Positions 1 through 5,797 of a stretch of DNA of 7,242 nucleotides are shown here, in pieces. Position 1 is the stretch's first letter. Each line of letters starts with the position of its first letter. This DNA is from Candidatus Sulfopaludibacter sp. SbA3. GTDB lineage: Bacteria; Acidobacteriota; Terriglobia; Bryobacterales; Bryobacteraceae. The notes beneath the pieces are model-generated. The model ran no database searches, was not told the DNA's origin, and worked only from the letters and a program-made list of their open reading frames with translations. The DNA lies in the NCBI GenBank assembly GCA_945900935.1, contig CAMDKT010000305.1:1-7242 (forward strand). Reading direction: 5' to 3'. A program made the translations under genes and the position numbers.

Positions 1-201
1 CGCTTTAGTTCGCCCCGCCCAACTGCCGAGGCTCTTCAAGCGGAATACCAGCAGGTCGAAGATCCGATGTACGAGCAGGAGCTTGAGGGGCGGTTTATCA
101 CATTTCGGCGAAATCTTAAGTTCGCCCACTCCGTTACGCAAGTTGCCGCAAGCCCGAATGCGCCGTTTCACGCAGGGCCAAAAAGGCGGCGCCAGGATTA
201 G
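1..201 (+). pseudogene. Fragment of a class I SAM-dependent methyltransferase (5' outside window, 3' truncated)
   Basis: A frame is open from the first base to a TAG at 199-201 (66 codons). Codons 1-39 read like the stretch that follows the N-terminal zinc ribbon in many class I SAM-dependent methyltransferases of glycan and natural-product clusters: a PRPT motif, then AEALQAEY, then EDPMY, then the basic FRRNL segment (codons 35-39, to about base 117). In that family the glycine-rich SAM-binding motif (LLDVG-like) should follow within about 15 residues, but it is absent. The remaining codons run antisense through the end of rpe and resemble nothing. I therefore read this as a 3'-truncated remnant whose break lies between about 117 and 134. 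Its orientation matches the glycan operon at 1901-6957, so it may once have belonged with it. The family call rests on pattern memory; an unrelated protein C-terminus ending at 201 is possible. Confidence 0.55.
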
Positions 202-826
202 GCGCGCCAAAAATACTGTTGCCGGCCACCAGCCATTCCGCTCCGGCCTTCACCGCATCGGCCGCGTTCGACGCGCCGATCCCACCGTCAATCTCGATCT
301 TGAAAGCTAATCCCAAACGCTCCCGCCGCTCGGCAAGCTGTCGAACTTTGTTCAACGAATTCGGTAAAAATTTCTGCCCGCCGAATCCCGGATTCACCGA
401 CATAATCAGCACGAAATCCACAACTTCCAAAACCTCGTCCAGCGTCGACACCGGTGTCGATGGATTCAACACAACGCCCGCCTGGGCGCCTTCCGATTGA
501 ATCAGCCGCAGCGTCCGGTCCAGGTGCGGACACACTTCCTGATGCACCGATACGCTATCGGCGCCCGCCTCGATAAAAATTGGTGCGAATGCGTCCGGGT
601 TCGTGACCATCAGATGCACGTCAAGGTGAGCGCGAGTGATTTTACGGATCGACTGCAACACCGGCGTCCCCATCGTTAAATTCGGAACAAAATGCCCATC
701 CATCACATCGAAGTGCAGCATCGACGCGCCCGCCGCCTCCACTTGCCCGATGTGTTCTCCCAGCCGGGCGAAGTCCGCCGACAGCAGAGATGGCAGAATT
801 TCAATCATTTGGACACTATCTGTCAT
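134..826 (-). CDS. rpe: Ribulose-phosphate 3-epimerase
   Basis: This cytoplasmic TIM-barrel enzyme interconverts D-ribulose 5-phosphate and D-xylulose 5-phosphate in the pentose phosphate and Calvin pathways. At 230 residues it has the usual length. Family motifs appear in order: LPSLLSADF near residue 11, HFDVMDGHFVPNL (38-50), DVHLM (69-73), VVLNPSTP (118-125), MSVNPGFGGQ (142-151) and EIDGGI (178-183). The expected metal ligands are H38, D40, H71 and D180, with the family's spacing, and D40 and D180 are also the expected acid/base pair. The enzyme should be active. The start shown overlaps the rsmB stop by four bases (ATGA), implying translational coupling in one operon. An ATG six codons in (complement of 806-808) would give the more typical MIEILPSLLSADF N-terminus. 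No clear Shine-Dalgarno motif decides between them. The TAA stop lies close to the broken methyltransferase fragment. Confidence 0.95.
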   Translation of the reverse strand: MTDSVQMIEILPSLLSADFARLGEHIGQVEAAGASMLHFDVMDGHFVPNLTMGTPVLQSIRKITRAHLDVHLMVTNPDAFAPIFIEAGADSVSVHQEVCPHLDRTLRLIQSEGAQAGVVLNPSTPVSTLDEVLEVVDFVLIMSVNPGFGGQKFLPNSLNKVRQLAERRERLGLAFKIEIDGGIGASNAADAVKAGAEWLVAGNSIFGAPNPGAAFLALRETAHSGLRQLA

Positions 827-1863
827 GCTAACACGGCGTGGAAATATCCGTCTCCGGCGTCGCGACCAGGCAGCCGGTATCCCTGGCTCAGAATCCGATC
901 CCCGAAGTGGCCCGTAACTTCCTCATTTTCTTCCGGTTCCAACGAACAAGTCGAATACACTAACCGTCCTCCAGGCGCCAGCACCGCCATCGCCGCCGCT
1001 AGAATTTGCACCTGTCGCTCGGCTTGGCGAGCGATCTCCTCTGGAGTGACGCGCCACTTGATCTCCGGGTTGCGTCCAAAAGTGCCCGTCCCCGAACACG
1101 GCGCGTCCACCAGAATCCGATCGAAAACCGGTCGAAACGGAAGCGGTAGCGAAGCGTCCAACTGCACCCGCCGCGCCACTGGAATACCAGCCAGCCGCTT
1201 CCTCGACCGGTCGCACGCAACAGCTTCTACCCCGCACTCCGCCGCCTGCAGCGTCTTGTTCCCCGGCGCCGCGCACACATCCAGAAAGCGATGATACGCC
1301 GCCAATTCCAGCAGCGGAACAATCTGCTGGGCTCCAATGTCCATCTGCCGCTCGCCGCGTTGGTGCACAGGCGGCTTCGAAAGAAAATAGCCCGCCGCCG
1401 CGTGGGCCGCCACCGCCCCGAATTTACGCTCCCATCTGTTCAGCACCCAGTCCGGCATCGACAGCGCCACCGCATCCGTGGGATAGGAAACCGCATTCCG
1501 GTTTACCTTTCGCAAAACAGCATTTACATATCCAACCGCCGACGCCTTCCGCGCCCGCTTCACCAGTTCAACACTCGTCGAAACCGCCGCATGAGCCGGA
1601 ATCCGATCCAGATACCGCAGTTGATAAATCCCAAGCCGAAGCGCGTTTCGAACTTCCTTGTCCAGCTTGTGCGTTCGCCCCGAATAATGTCCAATCAAAA
1701 AATCCAACTGCGCCCGGTGCCGCAACACGCCGAACACCAGTTCACTGGCCAGATGCGCCTCCTGCGCGTCAATTACCTTGGCCCGCAACAAGTCATCGGC
1801 GAACCCGCCGTTTTCCACCGCGTCCAATACATCAAAAGCTAAACTACGGGCATTCAGGGGCAT
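823..1863 (-). CDS. rsmB: 16S rRNA (cytosine-5) methyltransferase RsmB/Sun-like, shortened
   Basis: The family methylates a cytosine (C967 in E. coli) of 16S rRNA. Counting from the ATG at 1863, residues 1-~125 form a NusB-like RNA-binding domain (LASELVFGVLRHR, NALRLGIYQLRYL, VNAVLRKVNR). The SAM-dependent domain follows: motif I DVCAAPGNKT (195-204), motif IV DAPCSGTGTFGRNPE (253-267) with C256, and motif VI VYSTCSLEPEENEE (302-315) with the probable catalytic C306. The protein ends in the usual DGYFHA. It has 346 residues, against 429 in E. coli. Much of the difference lies between the NusB domain and motif I: from KPPVHQR (164-170) it goes almost directly to DIGAQQIVPLL (175-185), where homologues have roughly 45-50 more residues. 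Motif I has N where the family usually has G (APGGKT). The frame is intact. A TTG at 1870-1872 would add three residues, but ATG is preferred. The last bases overlap rpe. Confidence 0.9.
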   Translation of the reverse strand: MPLNARSLAFDVLDAVENGGFADDLLRAKVIDAQEAHLASELVFGVLRHRAQLDFLIGHYSGRTHKLDKEVRNALRLGIYQLRYLDRIPAHAAVSTSVELVKRARKASAVGYVNAVLRKVNRNAVSYPTDAVALSMPDWVLNRWERKFGAVAAHAAAGYFLSKPPVHQRGERQMDIGAQQIVPLLELAAYHRFLDVCAAPGNKTLQAAECGVEAVACDRSRKRLAGIPVARRVQLDASLPLPFRPVFDRILVDAPCSGTGTFGRNPEIKWRVTPEEIARQAERQVQILAAAMAVLAPGGRLVYSTCSLEPEENEEVTGHFGDRILSQGYRLPGRDAGDGYFHAVLA

Positions 1864-1900
1864 TAGCGTCAAAAACTAAAGTAGCGCAACTATACGGAAA
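1864..1900. promoter_or_regulatory. Short divergent intergenic gap between rsmB and the glycan operon; candidate -10 for rsmB
   Basis: Only 37 bases separate the divergent start codons of rsmB (-) and the GT2 gene (+), so any promoters must overlap each other or the coding regions. On the minus strand TATAGT (complement of 1889-1894) is one mismatch from the sigma-70 -10 consensus and would give a leader of about 20 bases for rsmB. The best upstream partner, TTGTAC (complement of 1915-1920), sits at a long 20-base spacing inside the GT2 coding sequence. On the plus strand TATACG (1891-1896) lies so close to the ATG that use would give a nearly leaderless message. Neither is strong, and no operator was recognised. 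Confidence 0.25.
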
Positions 1901-2953
1901 ATGGCGCGCACGGCGTACAATACTGAATTGCAGCCGTATCGGGTCACCGTCGTAATCCCCACTCTTTCCGCCGATCATACTCTGTGGGACTGCGTCGACG
2001 GCCTGCATCGGCAAACCTATCGGGATTTTTGCATTGTGATTGTTGACAACAGCGGCAGCCGGCGCGTCGAACAAAACTGGCCAATCGAAACTTCCCGCCA
2101 AGGCGTCGCCGTCCTCCATCCTGGCGTCAACACCGGCTTCGGCGCCGCTGTCAATCTGGCCGCCCGCGAAGCCCTCGCGGATTTCGTCGCCGTCATCAAC
2201 GACGACGCCGTCGCCTCCCCCGATTGGCTGAACGAACTCGTATCCGCCCTTGATCACCACCCCGAAGCCGGCTCGGCCGCTTCCCAGGTTCGCCTCCACG
2301 GCGTCGAGAACGCCCTCGACTCGGCCGGCATGTTAATCGCCGCCGATGGAACCAGCAAGCAGCGCGGCCACGGCCAGCCGCCGGAGAGTTTCGCCCAGCC
2401 CTGCGAAGTGCTGCTCGCCAGCGGCTCCGCTTCCATCTATCGCCAAACAATGCTCACCCAAACCGGCGGTTTCGACGATTCGTTTTTCCTCTATTGTGAA
2501 GACACCGATTTGGGTCTGCGCGCCCGCTGGGCCGGCTGGACCTGCCGCTACGTTCCCTCCGCCGTCGTTCATCATCGATACTCCCATTCCGCCGGAAGAG
2601 CCTCAAAACTAAAAGCCTACTTCGTCGAGCGCAATCGCCTGCTTCTCATCGCCAAGACCTTTCCTCTAACGCGGATTTTCCGGGCGCTCATCGCAACGCC
2701 AGTTCGATACTTTCATCATCTCCTCGCCATGCGCCGCGGACAGGGCGCCGCCGCCCACTTTCAGCAAGATGGCGAAAGCGCCTGGACCCTCGTTGCCTGC
2801 GTCCTCCGCGCTCATCTGGCCGCCGCCGCGCGGCTCCCCAAACTCTGCCGCCAGCGCCGCGCAATTCAACGATCCGCGAAAATCACCCCCGCCGAATTCC
2901 AATCGGCCCTCAACCGCTTCTCCATTTCGCTCCGTCAGGTGGCGCAATTATGA
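1901..2953 (+). CDS. Family 2 glycosyltransferase (rhamnosyltransferase/WbbL-like group)
   Basis: This is an inverting GT-A fold enzyme of the COG1216 type, which transfers a sugar from a nucleotide donor to a growing glycan at the cytoplasmic membrane. Motifs in its 350 residues include VTVVIPTLSADHTLWDCVDG (15-34), IVIVDNSGS (45-53), NTGFGAAVN (77-85), the metal/nucleotide motif NDDA (100-103), GGFDDSFFLYCEDTDLGLR (189-207) with the acceptor-side/base motif ED (200-201), and VVHHRYSHSAG (222-232), a typical C-terminal histidine motif. A basic C-terminal region (about 255-330) probably rests on the membrane, but no convincing membrane span is seen. Sugar specificity cannot be read. It is the first gene of the operon. 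The ATG at 1901 has only a weak, very close GGAAA ahead of it. The stop overlaps the next start as ATGA (2950-2953). Confidence 0.9.
   Translation: MARTAYNTELQPYRVTVVIPTLSADHTLWDCVDGLHRQTYRDFCIVIVDNSGSRRVEQNWPIETSRQGVAVLHPGVNTGFGAAVNLAAREALADFVAVINDDAVASPDWLNELVSALDHHPEAGSAASQVRLHGVENALDSAGMLIAADGTSKQRGHGQPPESFAQPCEVLLASGSASIYRQTMLTQTGGFDDSFFLYCEDTDLGLRARWAGWTCRYVPSAVVHHRYSHSAGRASKLKAYFVERNRLLLIAKTFPLTRIFRALIATPVRYFHHLLAMRRGQGAAAHFQQDGESAWTLVACVLRAHLAAAARLPKLCRQRRAIQRSAKITPAEFQSALNRFSISLRQVAQL
2937..2942 (+). promoter_or_regulatory. Ribosome binding site of the Dpm1-like gene
   Basis: AGGTGG lies seven bases before the ATG at 2950, inside the end of the GT2 gene. It is the only good Shine-Dalgarno-like motif I see at a gene start in this window. 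Together with the ATGA overlap it favours 2950 over the in-frame ATG ten codons later at 2980. Confidence 0.5.
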
Positions 2954-3681
2954 TTCAAGCCACCGGCGACAGACCGCTCATGATTCTCATCCCCGCCTTC
3001 AACGAAGAAGGCGCGGTCGGAACCGTTATCGGCGAAGTTCGCGCCCTCTATCCAGAACTGCCAATTCTTGTCGTTGACGATTGCTCGGCCGACGGCACCC
3101 GCACCGTCGCGCTCGAAGCCGGAGCCGACGTGATCACCGTGCCCTACCATCTCGGGCTCGGCGGCTGCGTCCAGGCCGGCTACCGTCTGGCCTACGATCT
3201 CGGCTTTCATTACGTCATCCGCTTGGATGGCGATGGCCAACATGACCCCGCCTATGTCGGCTTAATCCGCGATACCCTTTTCCGCTCCGGCGCCCAAATG
3301 GTCATCGGCTCCCGCTACATCAACGGCGGCGGCAAACACACGTCGTTCGCGCGCGGTATCGGCATCGTTTTCTTCCGCTGGTTTCTGGCGATTATACTCC
3401 GCAAGCAAGTGCATGATCCTACCTCCGGCTACGTCGGCGTCAACCGGCAGGCGCTCGAGGTCTTCGCCCGCAGTTTCCCGTTGGAATATCCGGAAATTGA
3501 AGCCCTCGTCGTCCTGCAGCGTCTCACTTTCCGCTTTGAAGAAGTTCCCGTAAAAATGCGCGCCCGCCTGGCCGGCACTTCTTCCATCACCGCCGTTCGT
3601 TCGTTCTACTATGTTCTTCATGTTCTTCTGGGCGTCGTCGTGAATATCCTGAAGTATCAAGGGAGTACCCGCCGCCCGTAG
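2950..3681 (+). CDS. Dpm1-like polyprenyl-phosphate family 2 glycosyltransferase
   Basis: Members of this GT2 subgroup (dolichyl-phosphate mannose synthase type) move a sugar from a nucleotide donor to a polyprenyl phosphate on the cytoplasmic face of the inner membrane, making a donor for outward-facing GT-C enzymes. The 243 residues show IPAFNEEGAVG (14-24), VVDDCSADGT (41-50), the DxD-type motif in RLDGDGQHDP (91-100), IGSRYINGG (119-127), DPTSGYVG (156-163) and the RLAGTSSI loop (206-213), all in the expected order. A hydrophobic stretch at about 218-234 (YYVLHVLLGVVVNIL) is probably one membrane anchor or amphipathic helix; multi-span C-terminal domains seen in some relatives are absent. 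The ATG overlaps the upstream stop by four bases. The next gene encodes a DUF2304 protein, a frequent neighbour of this subgroup. The sugar transferred is unknown. Confidence 0.9.
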   Translation: MIQATGDRPLMILIPAFNEEGAVGTVIGEVRALYPELPILVVDDCSADGTRTVALEAGADVITVPYHLGLGGCVQAGYRLAYDLGFHYVIRLDGDGQHDPAYVGLIRDTLFRSGAQMVIGSRYINGGGKHTSFARGIGIVFFRWFLAIILRKQVHDPTSGYVGVNRQALEVFARSFPLEYPEIEALVVLQRLTFRFEEVPVKMRARLAGTSSITAVRSFYYVLHVLLGVVVNILKYQGSTRRP

Positions 3682-3696
3682 CGCGCGTGTATCGAA

Positions 3697-4065
3697 ATGG
3701 ACAGACTGCTCGCCATCATCGCCTGTTTCAGCATCCTCCTCATCGGGGTTGTCTTATTCAACATTCGCCGCGCTCATATCCGCGTCGAATACTCAGTCAG
3801 TTGGCTCAGCGCCGCATTCGTATTGTTCGTCCTTTCTCAATCGCCATGGCTCCTTGGACAATTCGCGAGCCTCATCGGATTAAATAGTCTGCCCGTCGCG
3901 TTACTTATCCTCATCGGCGCCCTCTTCCTCGTCGTCTTCTTCCGCTTCTCCGTTGTTATGTCCGACCTCAAGGACGCCAACATCGCTCTCACTCAAAAAA
4001 TAGCGATCCTCGAATACCAACTCAACGCACTCCATGAAAAGCTCCAAGCCTCCGATCGAAAGTAA
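3697..4065 (+). CDS. DUF2304 family small membrane protein
   Basis: This 122-residue protein matches the DUF2304 layout: an N-terminal membrane helix (about 3-21), a short basic and acidic loop (RRAHIRVEYSVSWL, 24-37), two further hydrophobic stretches (about 38-56 and 65-83), and a C-terminal charged, heptad-like segment (about 88-117; LKDANIALTQKIAILEYQLNALHEKL) likely to form a coiled coil. No catalytic motif is visible and the biochemical role of the family is not established. It starts 15 bases after the Dpm1-like gene, and such pairs recur in bacterial glycan clusters. It is therefore inferred to be a membrane partner, anchor or regulator of that enzyme. Its last 32 bases overlap the next gene in another frame, which suggests coupled translation. 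No Shine-Dalgarno motif is seen; the ATG at 3697 is chosen because it sits immediately before the first membrane helix. Confidence 0.8.
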   Translation: MDRLLAIIACFSILLIGVVLFNIRRAHIRVEYSVSWLSAAFVLFVLSQSPWLLGQFASLIGLNSLPVALLILIGALFLVVFFRFSVVMSDLKDANIALTQKIAILEYQLNALHEKLQASDRK

Positions 4066-5797
4066 GCCCGCGCCAAAGCCCGATCAAACGCGCTGGCCCA
4101 TCCTCCTCGGCCTCCTCGCCTTCGCCTTTGCCCTGCTGGAAGTCTATCGGCCCGCCCTCTCCGGCCCCTTCCTCTTCGACGATCTCTACCTTCCCTTCAT
4201 GACCCCCAACTTCGCGCAAAACCCTCTGCGCGACTGGGTAACTGGCGTCCGCCCCACATTGCAGGTAACTTACTGGCTCAATTACCGCCTCTTCGGCCTC
4301 GATCCCTATTACTTCCATCTCGTCAATCTGGTCCTCCACGCCGCCGCCGGCTACTTCGTCTGGCTCATCGCCCGCAAACTGCTGGAGTTCGCAAAACTGC
4401 ACGCGCCCGTTCTCAATATCTACGCCGCCTTCGCCGCCGCTGTTTTCCTTTTGCACCCCCTCCAATCGGAATCCGCCGCCTACGTGGCCAGCCGTTCGGA
4501 GGTCATCAGCGGACTCTTCCTCCTCATTGCCTGGGTCGCTTTCCTCTACCGCCAGGAAACCGCCATTCGCTTCAGCGAAGTAACTCTGGTCTTGCTATTC
4601 TTTGTCTTTGCCATAACTTCAAAAGAACATACCGCCGTCCTCCCTGCCCTTCTCCTGCTTACAGACTATTTTTTCAATCCCGGCTTCACATTCGAAGGAA
4701 TCCGCAGAAATTGGCGTATCTACGCGCCTATCATCGCAGCGGCTCTTCTCGGCGTCGCTTTTATCTTCAAAGTCGTCCTGATCCGCTCCAGTTCCGCCGG
4801 CTTTGGAATGAAGGATCTTACCCCGCTCGATTACCTCTTCACCCAATTCCGTTCCATCGTCACTTACCTTCGCCTCTTCTTCATTCCCGCCGGTCAGAAC
4901 ATCGATTATGACTTCCCCATTTCTCATTCCCTCGGTGACCACTTATCCTGGCTCTGTCTCGGAATCCTTATCGCGCTCACAGCCGCCGCCTGGTTCTATC
5001 GCAAGCCCTACCCGCTCGCCGCCTTCGGCTTCTTTCTGTTCCTAATCCTCCTCGTCCCCACCTCCTCCGTCGTCCCCATTCGCGACGTGTTAGTCGAACG
5101 CCGCATGTATCTTCCCGTCTTCGCCCTCTCGCTTTGCGTCATTGATTTCCTCCGCCATCGCCGCATCGCCATCCCCGCCCTCGCAACCGCTCTCACCACT
5201 GTTTGCCTTGTCCTCGCCGTCCTCACTTGGCACCGCAACCACGTCTGGGCCAACCCCGTCTCGCTCTGGAAAAACTCGGTGTCGAACTCACCCCAAAAGT
5301 ACCGCCCCCGCTTCCAACTCGCCTATGCCCACTACCAGGACGGCCATTGCTTGGACGCCACCAGAGAGTACGCCGAAGCCGCCAAGCTCACCCCAACCCC
5401 AAGCTACGAACTCTTCGTCGATTGGGCCCTCGCCGCCGATTGCGCCAACCAGCCCGGCGAGGCCCTCACCCGCCTCGAAGACGCCCTCCGCTTGGAGCAA
5501 AGCGCCCACGTCTGGTCGCTAATGGGCATGATCCGCGCCAAACAAGGGGATTATGACCGCGCCCTGGACGCCTTGGCCCAAAGCGAAAAGATCAACCCCC
5601 GCTTCACCATGACCTATGTCTATCGCGGCAACATCCACATGGCGCGCGAGGACTGGGACGCCGCCGTCACCGAATTCGGAAAAGCCGTCTCCGTCGAACC
5701 CAATGACGACGCCGCGCGCCAAGGTCTGCAAATGGCCCAAGCGTCCCAAAAACGCGCCCGAACCGCCGCCGAAAAGAAAGCCGCCTCGACGAAGTAA
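4034..5797 (+). CDS. GT-C-type membrane glycosyltransferase with C-terminal TPR domain (TMTC-like)
   Basis: This is a 587-residue polytopic protein. After a short basic, proline-rich N-terminus (1-20) there are about 12 hydrophobic segments between 21 and 398. The first external loop carries FLFDD (46-50), the position and form of the catalytic acidic motif of GT-C enzymes using lipid-linked sugars. HPLQSESAAYVASRSEVISGLF (141-162) and VPIRDVLVERRMYLP (347-361) match conserved stretches of bacterial TPR-bearing membrane proteins and eukaryotic TMTC O-mannosyltransferases. Residues about 424-565 form roughly four TPR-like helix pairs, the clearest being 496-523 and 527-559, predicted to lie outside the membrane. 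The tail is basic and alanine-rich. The likely role is transferring a sugar from polyprenyl phosphate to a protein or glycan acceptor bound by the TPRs. The start lies within the DUF2304 gene; no later ATG occurs before the first membrane helix, supporting 4034. Acceptor and sugar are unknown. Confidence 0.85.
   Translation: MKSSKPPIESKPAPKPDQTRWPILLGLLAFAFALLEVYRPALSGPFLFDDLYLPFMTPNFAQNPLRDWVTGVRPTLQVTYWLNYRLFGLDPYYFHLVNLVLHAAAGYFVWLIARKLLEFAKLHAPVLNIYAAFAAAVFLLHPLQSESAAYVASRSEVISGLFLLIAWVAFLYRQETAIRFSEVTLVLLFFVFAITSKEHTAVLPALLLLTDYFFNPGFTFEGIRRNWRIYAPIIAAALLGVAFIFKVVLIRSSSAGFGMKDLTPLDYLFTQFRSIVTYLRLFFIPAGQNIDYDFPISHSLGDHLSWLCLGILIALTAAAWFYRKPYPLAAFGFFLFLILLVPTSSVVPIRDVLVERRMYLPVFALSLCVIDFLRHRRIAIPALATALTTVCLVLAVLTWHRNHVWANPVSLWKNSVSNSPQKYRPRFQLAYAHYQDGHCLDATREYAEAAKLTPTPSYELFVDWALAADCANQPGEALTRLEDALRLEQSAHVWSLMGMIRAKQGDYDRALDALAQSEKINPRFTMTYVYRGNIHMAREDWDAAVTEFGKAVSVEPNDDAARQGLQMAQASQKRARTAAEKKAASTK

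Noticed and set aside
102..114. Small hairpin ATTTC-GGC-GAAAT downstream of rpe
   Set aside because: The stem is five AT-rich pairs and no T run follows on either strand, so it is too weak to call a terminator. It also lies within the methyltransferase-like coding stretch.
692..1294. 200-codon open frame on the plus strand
   Set aside because: It lies antisense to rsmB, whose product has clear catalytic motifs. Its translation is basic and low in complexity with no family resemblance; it is a shadow frame of GC-rich coding DNA.
1291..1842. 183-codon plus-strand open frame opposite the NusB domain of rsmB
   Set aside because: Arginine-rich antisense translation with no motif; the opposite strand is confidently coding.
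1870..1872. TTG as the rsmB start
   Set aside because: It adds only three residues, has no ribosome site, and an ATG follows at 1863 in the family-typical position.
1844..2299. 151-codon minus-strand open frame that would run into rsmB
   Set aside because: It is antisense to the GT2 N-terminal catalytic motifs (IPTLS, NDDA) and its own translation resembles no family.
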